A stretch of 64,000 nucleotides of DNA from Legionella septentrionalis. Lineage in GTDB: Bacteria; Pseudomonadota; Gammaproteobacteria; Legionellales; Legionellaceae. The position numbers and the translations under genes were made by a program. The stretch spans positions 1 to 64,000 of the forward strand of contig NZ_RZGS01000005.1 in assembly GCF_003989745.1 (NCBI RefSeq), in the 5' to 3' direction. The notes under the pieces are model-generated. The model saw only the letters and a list, made by a program, of their open reading frames with translations. It searched no databases and had not been told where the DNA came from. Position 1 is the first letter of the stretch. Every line of letters starts with the position of its first letter. Below, piece after piece: positions 17,082-25,352 of this stretch.

Positions 17082-17851
17082 TTAATTGGCCTTTCGTTGG
17101 GGTTTTATTTGTTCTTTCCATTCCGGGAATACTGATTGCGGTACCCCGCTTAATCCGTTTTTTACTAAAAACGAGCTCGGAAGAACTTAAGAGGCGAATC
17201 AGCAAAATCGCCGTTGGGCAAACCCTGCTCATGGTGTTTGTGATGAGCATGGCAGGCAGTGTATTATCCATTCCCACCGGCTTAGGAGCAAAAGCCTTAG
17301 CCATGCTGCTGTCTGCACACCCGCACCTGGATTTCTGGCAAGACACGGCTTTGTTTATGTTTCTTTACACTGCCGGCGGTTTACTGGTTTTCCTTGTCTT
17401 GTATTATGGTGTGGTTTCCTGCTTTCTTGATGCAACTGCTTTACTGCAACTGCAAAAAATTCGTGCAGCCATCGGCTTAGACGGCAGCATGCTTTACAGC
17501 GTCGCTGAAGAAATACTAGCGCGTTGGGGCTTACTGAATGTTTGTGCTTTTTTTGCCATTCTTTTTTCACAGCAGCGACATGCCATCATTATCTGTAGCG
17601 CTATTTTCATGCAAGCCATTCTTTATGCATTAAGCCAATTACCGCTTTATTTGGCTGCAGGATGTACCCGCGACAGGCGCTTTCTTTATTTATTCCTACT
17701 TTTGTATGGTTGGCAAGGAATTTTGTTTGGTTTTATCTTTTGGCAATTTGGAATTTTGGCAACCATCATTGCCCATATGTTATTTCACGCTGGCTGGTGG
17801 ATTTATGATAAGCCAGAATCACTGCCAGAGAATGTTTCATGCAAACGCTGA
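17078..17851 (+). CDS. CPBP-family intramembrane protein (CAAX-protease-like)
   Basis: 257 residues, about seven hydrophobic helices. Motif 1 of the CPBP/Rce1 family is intact as EEILARWG (Glu144, Glu145, Arg149), and HMLFHAG (His233, His237) matches the later His motif. The middle FxxxH motif appears as a helix ending ILYALSQLP, where the expected His is replaced, so activity is uncertain. It may be a membrane glutamyl protease. It is coupled to rsmB by a 4-nt overlap and overlaps parB by 13 nt, so it is expressed with the def operon. Confidence 0.75.
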   Translation: MINWPFVGVLFVLSIPGILIAVPRLIRFLLKTSSEELKRRISKIAVGQTLLMVFVMSMAGSVLSIPTGLGAKALAMLLSAHPHLDFWQDTALFMFLYTAGGLLVFLVLYYGVVSCFLDATALLQLQKIRAAIGLDGSMLYSVAEEILARWGLLNVCAFFAILFSQQRHAIIICSAIFMQAILYALSQLPLYLAAGCTRDRRFLYLFLLLYGWQGILFGFIFWQFGILATIIAHMLFHAGWWIYDKPESLPENVSCKR

Positions 17852-18621
17852 AATGGCTGCCAATTGAATTTTTACAACGAGGACGCTATCAGCCAAGAAA
17901 AGCATTTGCTGAGGATGCCTTACAGGAACTGGCGCAATCCATTTTATCGCAAGGCTTGATTGAGCCACTCATCGTTCGGCAAAATACGCCTGATTGTTAT
18001 GAAATCATCGCAGGCGAACGCCGTTGGCGGGCGGCCATGTTGGCTGGATTAACAGAAGTGCCTTGTTTAATAGGCGAATACGGCGAAGAGCAAGCAGCTG
18101 CAATTACCTTAATTGAAAATATCCAGCGGCAAGACTTGAATTTAATGGAAGAAGCTCATGGTTATCGCCGTTTATCCCAGGAATTTCATTTCAATCAAGA
18201 AGAAATTGCCACCTTGGTTGGGAAATCACGCAGCCACATTGCAAATATTTTACGCCTTTTGACTTTAGCTCCATCCCTTCAGGAAAGAATTGCAAACAAG
18301 CAACTTTCTTTAGGGCATGCCCGCGCCTTGGTTGGACTTACCATTGCCGAGCAGGAAATGCTGGCTGGAAAAATAGAAGCACATGGCTGGTCAGTGCGTC
18401 ATCTTGAAAAAAAAGTTCAAGATTTAAAAGCCCGAAACTCAGCCTCGCCCAATGGTGCGGAAACTCCTGATAAGGTTTTTTTGGAAATGCAATTAGCCGA
18501 GCAAATAGGAGCTCCGGTGCAAATTGTTCCGGAAGATGGTGGCGGATGGCTAAAAATAAAATTTTATGATAACGACACCCTTTCGGGACTTCTGGAACGC
18601 ATGGGCTTGCGCTATGATTAA
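17839..18621 (+). CDS. parB: ParB/Spo0J-family CTP-binding partition protein
   Basis: 260 residues, in the normal range. The N-terminal CTP-binding ParB/sulfiredoxin-like domain has the GERRWRA box (59-65) and ENIQRQDLN (93-101). A helix-turn-helix follows at about 112-140 (EEIATLVGKSRSHIANILRLL), with a C-terminal dimerisation region. It would load on parS sites and recruit SMC. No parA is adjacent, nor rsmG/mnmG, its usual neighbours. It could instead be a nucleoid-occlusion-type paralogue. The ATG lies inside the end of the protease gene. I did not find a clear parS-like 16-mer in the window by eye. Confidence 0.9.
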   Translation: MQTLKWLPIEFLQRGRYQPRKAFAEDALQELAQSILSQGLIEPLIVRQNTPDCYEIIAGERRWRAAMLAGLTEVPCLIGEYGEEQAAAITLIENIQRQDLNLMEEAHGYRRLSQEFHFNQEEIATLVGKSRSHIANILRLLTLAPSLQERIANKQLSLGHARALVGLTIAEQEMLAGKIEAHGWSVRHLEKKVQDLKARNSASPNGAETPDKVFLEMQLAEQIGAPVQIVPEDGGGWLKIKFYDNDTLSGLLERMGLRYD

Positions 18622-18684
18622 TACTTCAACGCAATCTTTCTTTTGCACCAATTTCTAATCATTTATTTTTGGAGCTCCCAATTG

Positions 18685-20490
18685 ATGAAAAGGATTCTGC
18701 CTGCCTTGTTGTTTGGAATCGTATGTTTAAGCGCACATGCCACTACGTTAAAAAGGACAGTGGATCACTTGATTAACCAGGTGGATCCTTCCATCAATAT
18801 GGGCGTCTCAATAATCGATTTAAATACAGGAGAAAATTTATACCAGCGCAATGCCACCCGTCTTTTTATCCCGGCAAGCAATATGAAATTGTTTTCAGAT
18901 GCTGCAGCACTTATGGTCTTAGGGCCCGATTACCGTTTTAAAACGCAATTAAGCACCAATGCCACGCTTCTTGAAAATGGCACGTTAAAAGGCTCGGTTT
19001 TTTTACATTTGCCTGGCGATCCGTCCTTTATGCAGGATCATTTATCTGATTTACTGTTAAAGCTGAGTGAATGGGGAGTAAAACGCATCCAGGGAGACGT
19101 CGTATTAGTCAGCAACCATCGTTTTGTTGCCAGTCACGCGCCAGGATGGGTGGTACAAGACTTTAAATACGGTTATGGTGCTCCCATTGCACCGGTCGTG
19201 CTCGATGAAAACCGCTTAACCATTACCATAAACCCTGCTCACCAGGCAGGCAAGCCAGCACTGGTAGAAATTAGTGATCACAGTGCAAACTTATTAATTA
19301 ACAATCAGGTTGAAACCAAGCCACAAACAAAAGGATGCGGCATCGGCTTTAGCATGGATGAAGACAATCGCTTGACCGTGCGCGGGTGCGTGGGCGTGGG
19401 CCAATGGGCTGTGCAACAACGCATTGCCATTACCAATCCTCTGCGCTATACGCAAGAATCGATTAAATCACAATTGACTGATTTACAAATTGGTCTGGAT
19501 GGTCAAGTCTTACTCGGCAATGCGCCTCCCGGTACACTGCTTTTAGCCAGCCATGATTCAAAACCTATTGCGCAATTAATGGCTGATACGCTAAAGCCCT
19601 CTGATAATTTATATGCTGACAGCCTTTATCTACATACTGCTGCAAAACTCCATGGCGCTCCTGTAGATTGGCAGCAAGCGCAAGTAGTTCTTAAGAATTT
19701 TATCCAGCAGCAAACCGGGATTAATATGCAAAATGCAGTGCTCACGGATGGCTCGGGTTTATCGCGCTATGATCAATTAACTCCGCAACAAACAGTAGGC
19801 TTGTTGCGTTTTCTGCACGAGCGTTTCCCGCTTGCATATGAATACATCGCGGCTTTACCTGTTGCAGGCCAGGATGGAACGTTGCAAAAGCGTTTCCGCA
19901 AGCCCACCCAGCAAGGATTAATCCGGGCTAAAACAGGCACCATGACTGGTGTCATTGGCCTTTCAGGTTATTTATATACGGCCAATGCGCATACGCTGGC
20001 ATTTGCCATTTTCGTGAATGTACTCCCTGGAACGAAACCTGCTGTTTCTGGCCGTTACCGTTCTCTGGTTGATGCTTTATGTGATTTCTTTTTACAACAA
20101 AAACCTAATTATAACCGGTTTCTTGGGCCTAAAAACGCCCATGCACGCGTGGCTTATCAGCAACATCCAACTCAAGCCGATTTGCAGCGCAATAGAAAAG
20201 CGAAATGGCGCCAGCTTGAAACAGCAATAAAACAGGCAGTGAAAGGGCAGGCAGTTACCGTACTGTTTCGAAATAATGAATTAATTTTGCAAGATTACAA
20301 TGTAAATGTGGGGCAAGTTTGGTCAACTTTGCAACAACTTAGAAAAAGATACGCTTTTGCCGTAGCCCTTAATAGCCCAACTCCCCCAAACAGAGATTCG
20401 ACTACTCCGCTATTATTGTGGATAAAACCAAGACCTGGCGTTAACGCCCAAGGATTACGCACCTGGACAATACGAGAGGCATTGAGTTAG
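18685..20490 (+). CDS. dacB: D-alanyl-D-alanine carboxypeptidase/endopeptidase (PBP4, DacB) with C-terminal extension
   Basis: 601 residues. Signal peptide MKRILPALLFGIVCLSAHA; periplasmic. Class C penicillin-binding motifs: SNMK (Ser65, Lys68), SDN (about 306) and KTG (about 416). It trims or cleaves peptidoglycan cross-links. E. coli DacB ends soon after the KTG domain; here about 130 further residues (470-601), basic then beta-rich with a proline-rich loop (SPTPPNRD), form an extra domain I cannot name. An in-frame ATG at 18643 would add 14 residues and spoil the signal peptide, while GGAG lies 10 nt before ATG 18685. Confidence 0.93.
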   Translation: MKRILPALLFGIVCLSAHATTLKRTVDHLINQVDPSINMGVSIIDLNTGENLYQRNATRLFIPASNMKLFSDAAALMVLGPDYRFKTQLSTNATLLENGTLKGSVFLHLPGDPSFMQDHLSDLLLKLSEWGVKRIQGDVVLVSNHRFVASHAPGWVVQDFKYGYGAPIAPVVLDENRLTITINPAHQAGKPALVEISDHSANLLINNQVETKPQTKGCGIGFSMDEDNRLTVRGCVGVGQWAVQQRIAITNPLRYTQESIKSQLTDLQIGLDGQVLLGNAPPGTLLLASHDSKPIAQLMADTLKPSDNLYADSLYLHTAAKLHGAPVDWQQAQVVLKNFIQQQTGINMQNAVLTDGSGLSRYDQLTPQQTVGLLRFLHERFPLAYEYIAALPVAGQDGTLQKRFRKPTQQGLIRAKTGTMTGVIGLSGYLYTANAHTLAFAIFVNVLPGTKPAVSGRYRSLVDALCDFFLQQKPNYNRFLGPKNAHARVAYQQHPTQADLQRNRKAKWRQLETAIKQAVKGQAVTVLFRNNELILQDYNVNVGQVWSTLQQLRKRYAFAVALNSPTPPNRDSTTPLLLWIKPRPGVNAQGLRTWTIREALS

Positions 20491-20556
20491 AGAATTTAAT
20501 AAAACCTTAATTAATTTGCGCTATGATAAATAAAGATCATTAATTTTGCTGAGATA

Positions 20557-22053
20557 ATGCGGTTTACCTCTGAAAACGTGCAGCAATTTCTGCAAACACA
20601 GGCAGTAGATGTTTCCGGTGCATTTGAAAATTGCTTCTTTCACTGCTATGGAGCATTTCTTTTAGCAAATGGCCTGCCTTTGCCTGCCGATCTTTTTACG
20701 TTTAAATCCATACTCGAGCCTGATAGCCCAGCTAAAGAATTACAAAAATTGTTTCCTGATGCAGCCTCCTTGGATTTCTTCGCTGCCTATGCAAAAGTTT
20801 CAGATAAAAATCAAACCACCTTTCCAAATTTTATGGTGGAAAAAACCTTGGTGCTTGGTATCTTGTTACGCGAATGGTTTGCTACGGAAACGGCAAAGCT
20901 TTTTGAACATTCGAGTGAGACCCCCCCTGTTATTTTAAACGCGTTTAAGGCTTATATTGATGCCCGTAAGGAAGGAATACAACCTGAAGATTTACTCTCC
21001 GGCCCAGAAGGTGTGTTATGTCAAGCCAATCAGGATTTTTTGGAATCTTGTGTCATTCGCGCTGCAAAAGAAGATATCAATGATGCATGTCTTCACGCTC
21101 ATTGGGCTAATAATGGACGCGTGGCTTATGCCAAAGAAATTGGCAAATTGAATACCAAATTGGCTCCGGATGACTTACTTCCGGTTTTACGACGCTTAAA
21201 CTACTCCTTTAGAATATATAATTTAAGCGGAATTCTTGTTGAACACATAAACCCAGAACAAGACGACAGCGTTCCATTTGAAGTCATTCTGGATAGTGCA
21301 GTTGGCCATTATTATTTAATTAAAGATTCCAAGACTGAGAAATTGCTCTCTGAATATCAGCACAGCTATGATCAGTATTTAAAAAATCGGACAGCAGTCT
21401 TAAGCCAGGAAATGAAACTGGAAGACGCCTTACCCTATTCTTTACTGTTACCCGCAATTTGCCCAAAAGGTCTTTTGGATGAACAGGCCTCGCCCTTTCC
21501 GCTTTTTCTGCAACAAATGGAAAACATGAAAAAATTTATCCAGGGAAATGATGCCCGTGAACAGCAGGATATGATACAAAACCAACAAGCAAGCAATGAA
21601 ACCATCCCCATGGAAACAGCCGAACAGTCTTCACTCCAAGGAGGGGGAATTCAGGAATCCGATGAGTTTAAAGAGCAGCAGCCCCCCATCTCTCCACCAG
21701 CCAACACAGATCCTATTTCCACACCAAACAATGCGAATGACAGTGAAATTATATTGCCCGCTACTCCAACTCTGACATCCCCAGAAACTGAAGAAAAATC
21801 ATCCCATCGCAACAATTATAGTTTTTTATTAGGTGCCTTTTGTGTGCTAAGCGGCGTGTGCAGCATCATCGCCTTTGCCGTGGCCATCACTGCTCTGGTT
21901 ATGCTGTTGAGTACGCCCGCCGCCCCCGTGGCTGCTCTAGGCATTACTGCAGGGGCGGGTTTAGCTGCCGGGTTGGTTACTTTGGGACTCTTTCACTTAA
22001 CCAGTGAGATTGCAGACGAGCGCGAGAACCAAGCCAAGCTTGAGTTCAAATAA
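20557..22053 (+). CDS. candidate effector: OTU-like cysteine protease domain, disordered linker, C-terminal membrane hairpin
   Basis: 498 residues, no signal peptide. The N-terminal half (1-260) has the layout of an OTU deubiquitinase. A nucleophile-like ENCFFHC at residues 24-30 resembles the family DGNCLFxA box (Cys26 as candidate). Then comes a helical region, a strand LRRLNYSFRIYN, and GHYYLI with His251, like the OTU H-Y-x-L box. Residues about 330-415 are a Gln/Glu/Pro/Thr-rich disordered linker. Residues about 425-485 hold two hydrophobic helices, a membrane hairpin, then a short charged tail. This architecture is usual for Dot/Icm substrates anchored in host membranes. Motif calls are by eye; the enzyme assignment is inference. 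Its stop abuts the opposing cbpM stop. Confidence 0.55.
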   Translation: MRFTSENVQQFLQTQAVDVSGAFENCFFHCYGAFLLANGLPLPADLFTFKSILEPDSPAKELQKLFPDAASLDFFAAYAKVSDKNQTTFPNFMVEKTLVLGILLREWFATETAKLFEHSSETPPVILNAFKAYIDARKEGIQPEDLLSGPEGVLCQANQDFLESCVIRAAKEDINDACLHAHWANNGRVAYAKEIGKLNTKLAPDDLLPVLRRLNYSFRIYNLSGILVEHINPEQDDSVPFEVILDSAVGHYYLIKDSKTEKLLSEYQHSYDQYLKNRTAVLSQEMKLEDALPYSLLLPAICPKGLLDEQASPFPLFLQQMENMKKFIQGNDAREQQDMIQNQQASNETIPMETAEQSSLQGGGIQESDEFKEQQPPISPPANTDPISTPNNANDSEIILPATPTLTSPETEEKSSHRNNYSFLLGAFCVLSGVCSIIAFAVAITALVMLLSTPAAPVAALGITAGAGLAAGLVTLGLFHLTSEIADERENQAKLEFK

Positions 22054-22380
22054 TTACTCAGGCATTTCCATATGACGCTGCAAAATACTCAATTCGCTTC
22101 TGAGTTGCTCCAACTCCTCAAGTAATTCCAATACCAAAACCACTCCGGGAATATTGACCCCCAGATCCTGCTGCAAGCGTTTGGCTGATTGAATCCTACG
22201 CACCATTGCATAATCAATTTGCAAGTTTTTTACATCTTTAGGGGGATGGCTAAACAATCCTTGCTCTAGCATTCCCTGCAGCAATTCTTCGGATATATCA
22301 TATTTTTCGCATACTTCAATAAATGAAACCGTATGATTTTCATCCACGAGTAAGCCTGTTATGACTTGCTTGTTTCCCAT
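22054..22380 (-). CDS. cbpM: chaperone modulator CbpM
   Basis: 108 residues. A MerR-like helical fold: VSFIEVCEKYDISEELLQGMLEQGLF, then RRIQSAKRLQQDLGVNIPGVVLVLELLEELEQL. These are the signatures of CbpM, the specific inhibitor of the CbpA J-domain. It lies 1 nt downstream of cbpA (TAGTATG arrangement), the conserved cbpA-cbpM operon. It ends back to back with the stop of the plus-strand candidate effector gene, with no spacer. Confidence 0.93.
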   Translation of the reverse strand: MGNKQVITGLLVDENHTVSFIEVCEKYDISEELLQGMLEQGLFSHPPKDVKNLQIDYAMVRRIQSAKRLQQDLGVNIPGVVLVLELLEELEQLRSELSILQRHMEMPE

Positions 22381-22381
22381 A

Positions 22382-23266
22382 CTAAATCCTCAATCGTTCA
22401 CGTGGGTTAAACGGCATTTCCTCAGCCATCTTTTTATAAACATTACGCGCTGCATCCGTTGTCGGCTGCGGGATCATGATTTTTAAAATCACATATTGAT
22501 CGCCAGGCACACTCCCTTGCAAACCACGTTTTTTCAGGCGCAGTGTTTGCCCGCCTTGCGAGCCCGGTGGAATTTTTAAATCCACCTTGCCACCCAGAGT
22601 AGGGACAACAACCGTTGCTCCAAGAGCGGCTTCCCATGGTGCAATAGGAAGAGTCATGTAAATATCATTATCCTTCACTTCAAATAAAGGGTGCTTGCCG
22701 ATGTGTACGGTTAGATATAAATCGCCGCGAATGCCGCTTTTATCGCCGCTGGCGCCTTTGCCTGGTACACGGATCTGTTGCCCGCTGCGTATGCCAGCCG
22801 GAATTTTAACTCGCAGGGTTTCCTGGCCTTGCGCGGTTGGCAAGAGGATATCTTTTACCGTCCCTTTGTATGCTTCCTCTAAACTGATAACGAGATTGCT
22901 TCGATAATCGGCACCGGCGTATCGTTGCTCCCCGGATGGCCTTGCCCCGAACAAGGATTCAAAAAAATCAGCGTCAAACTGAAAACCTTCTTTACCACCG
23001 AAATCCCAGCTGCTTTGTTGGGAAGAATATTGTGCTTTTTGGTTTAAATCCCAGTCTCTAACGTATTGGTCATATACTTTTCTTTTTTCAGGATCTCTTA
23101 ATACTTCATAAGCCTCACCCAATTCCTTGAATTTTTCTTCGCCCTGGGGATCTTTACTGATGTCTGGATGGTATTTGCGCGCCAGTTTTCTATAAGCTGT
23201 TTTAATATCATTTGCTGTTGCGTCCCGATTTAATCCCATTATTTTATAATAATCTTTATAACTCAT
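22382..23266 (-). CDS. cbpA: DnaJ-class co-chaperone CbpA
   Basis: 294 residues. The N-terminal J domain (DYYKIMGLNRDATANDIKTAYRKLA) has the HPD tripeptide at 33-35. A Gly/Phe/Ser-rich linker and two C-terminal substrate-binding beta domains (TLRVKIPAGIRSGQ, VDLKIPPGSQGG) follow. There is no Cys-rich zinc domain, which separates it from DnaJ proper. It stimulates DnaK ATPase and, in E. coli, binds curved DNA. Paired with cbpM. Confidence 0.96.
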   Translation of the reverse strand: MSYKDYYKIMGLNRDATANDIKTAYRKLARKYHPDISKDPQGEEKFKELGEAYEVLRDPEKRKVYDQYVRDWDLNQKAQYSSQQSSWDFGGKEGFQFDADFFESLFGARPSGEQRYAGADYRSNLVISLEEAYKGTVKDILLPTAQGQETLRVKIPAGIRSGQQIRVPGKGASGDKSGIRGDLYLTVHIGKHPLFEVKDNDIYMTLPIAPWEAALGATVVVPTLGGKVDLKIPPGSQGGQTLRLKKRGLQGSVPGDQYVILKIMIPQPTTDAARNVYKKMAEEMPFNPRERLRI

Positions 23267-23320
23267 AGCCGCTTTTCCCTTATCTCTTATTAGCGATTTT
23301 TAACTTAATCTGTAGTTGCA

Positions 23321-25117
23321 TTATTTTTGCAAAACGTAAGTTCCTGGGGCTTTGGGCAAGGACTCGTCAAATACTGGCGCTGTGACTTGCTGGGAAGAAG
23401 AATGTTTCACAAGCCACTGATTCCAGGCAAGCCACCATGAGCCATCATGATTTGCTGCACTTTTTAACCATTGTTCCGGCCCCATGTATGCAGCCCGATG
23501 TTTATGCTCGCGTATGCGGTAGGAACGGCCTTGATGACCTGGTTCACTGACAATCCCGGCATTATGTCCGCCACTGGCCAGGACAAAGGTTATATCATCA
23601 TTGAGCATCAAATGAATTTTGTAAACAGATGGCCAGGGCGCCACGTGATCTTTTTCAGTACTCACTACAAATGCGGGCACATGAATATTTTCCGGCACGA
23701 CAGGATTGCCTTCCAACATAAAACGGCCTGCGGCAAAGTCATTGTTTAAAAATAGTTTTTCAAGGTATTCGCTGTGCATCTTATAAGGCATTCTGGTGGC
23801 GTCTGCATTCCATGCCAATAGATCAATCATGCCGCGGCGAGTACCATGCATGTAATCTTGAACCATTTTAGACCAAATTAAATCGTAAGTACGCAGCATT
23901 TGGAAAGAACCTGCCATTTGCTTTGTATCCAAATACCCTTGCTCCCACATCATATTTTCTAAGAAAGCCACTTCACTTTCGGTGATGAATAACATCAATT
24001 CCCCTGCTTCCGTGAAATCACCTTGCGCTGCAAGTAAAGTTAAGCTCTTTAAGCGTTTATCTCCTTCTCTCGCCATCGCAGCGGCAGTAATCAATGCCAA
24101 CGTGCCGCCTAGGCAATATCCCATGAGATGAATTTTTATTTTAGGAAAAATACGTGAAACTGCATTAATCGCGGCCATCGCCCCCAAGTTATAATAATCA
24201 TGCAAGCTCAAGTTACGATCGGAACTGTCGGGGTTCTTCCAAGAAATAATAAAAACGGTATGCCCCTGCTCCACTAACCATTTCACTAATGAATTATGTG
24301 GTGATAGGTCCAGGATGTAATATTTCATAATCCAAGCCGGTATGATGAGCAATGGCTCTTTATATACCGTTTTAGTTGTTGCCTCGTATTGAATTAACTC
24401 AATAAGATCATTGCTAAATACGACACGCCCCGGCGTAACGGCTACGTCTTTTCCTGGAATAAAATGCTCTGCTCCCGGCGGAGGCAGCCCACTTAAGCGG
24501 ACTAAAAAGTCTTCCAAACCAATTTCCATGCCACGAAGCAAATTTTTGCCGCCTGAGCGCAGCGTTTCCCAAAACAGATCAGGATTCGTTAAAACAAAAT
24601 TTGCGGGTGAGAGAGCATCCAAAACTTGCCGGACTGTAAAAGAAACGGTGCGCTCTACATGATCGGGAACCCCGGAAATATTTAGCGTTGCTCGTCGCCA
24701 CCAGTCTTCCGTTTGTAAAAAAGACTCAGCCCACCAGCGCCAGGGGAAGAGCTGCCAGGTTTCTGTATGAAAGCGAACATCGCAACCATTGGCAGGTTGC
24801 GCTTCACAACAAATGCGCTTAAGGACGTCGCTTGCGTGTAAAAAAGGGTAAAGGCCTAATTCAAGCATACGGCCAGGCGACTGAGCCAGTTGCGCTAACC
24901 ATGAAAAATAAGCAGTAGCAATAGCGGCAGGACTAATGCCAGCCGTGCCCTTTGCTAAGTAAGCCTGGAACAGTCTATCCATGAAATTAAAAAATTCTTC
25001 AGGTTCATTGGAATCAATCGTCTCGCAACTTTGTCTAGGCATATCCGAGCCCAGGCAGCGCACTTGCGGCAAAAATTTTTTCTCATCATTAGAATCTTTA
25101 TTTTGGGATGGCTCCAT
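23321..25117 (-). CDS. phaC: poly(3-hydroxyalkanoate) synthase (class I type), copy 1
   Basis: 598 residues. PhaC N-terminal domain (about 80-250; NPDLFWETLRSGGKN) and an alpha/beta hydrolase catalytic domain. The lipase-like box GYCLGG supplies nucleophile Cys335. Asp in STEKDHVAPW and His in ASGGHNAGIV complete the triad. It polymerises hydroxyacyl-CoA into storage granules. It stands alone, 29 kb from the main PHA locus with the second synthase (52974). The two differ clearly in the first 100 residues. ATG 25117 follows AAGGACGAG. Confidence 0.94.
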   Translation of the reverse strand: MEPSQNKDSNDEKKFLPQVRCLGSDMPRQSCETIDSNEPEEFFNFMDRLFQAYLAKGTAGISPAAIATAYFSWLAQLAQSPGRMLELGLYPFLHASDVLKRICCEAQPANGCDVRFHTETWQLFPWRWWAESFLQTEDWWRRATLNISGVPDHVERTVSFTVRQVLDALSPANFVLTNPDLFWETLRSGGKNLLRGMEIGLEDFLVRLSGLPPPGAEHFIPGKDVAVTPGRVVFSNDLIELIQYEATTKTVYKEPLLIIPAWIMKYYILDLSPHNSLVKWLVEQGHTVFIISWKNPDSSDRNLSLHDYYNLGAMAAINAVSRIFPKIKIHLMGYCLGGTLALITAAAMAREGDKRLKSLTLLAAQGDFTEAGELMLFITESEVAFLENMMWEQGYLDTKQMAGSFQMLRTYDLIWSKMVQDYMHGTRRGMIDLLAWNADATRMPYKMHSEYLEKLFLNNDFAAGRFMLEGNPVVPENIHVPAFVVSTEKDHVAPWPSVYKIHLMLNDDITFVLASGGHNAGIVSEPGHQGRSYRIREHKHRAAYMGPEQWLKSAANHDGSWWLAWNQWLVKHSSSQQVTAPVFDESLPKAPGTYVLQK

Positions 25118-25352
25118 ATCGACTCGTCCTTGATGGTCAAGCGGTCAGCGAAACGCTCGCCGCAAAGAATTAAATCTTGTTAAAGCGTAGCAGAAGCAGA
25201 GAGTATTGGCGATGCGACAAATTATCTTTTCCCAAAGGTTAGATATATAATTCCTCATAGTTATCATGATTTTATCTATAATTGAAGTATTGCTCAGTAA
25301 AATTGCTCTGGAAGAGAAACATGGAACAGAACAAGTCTTTAATGGACTAACA

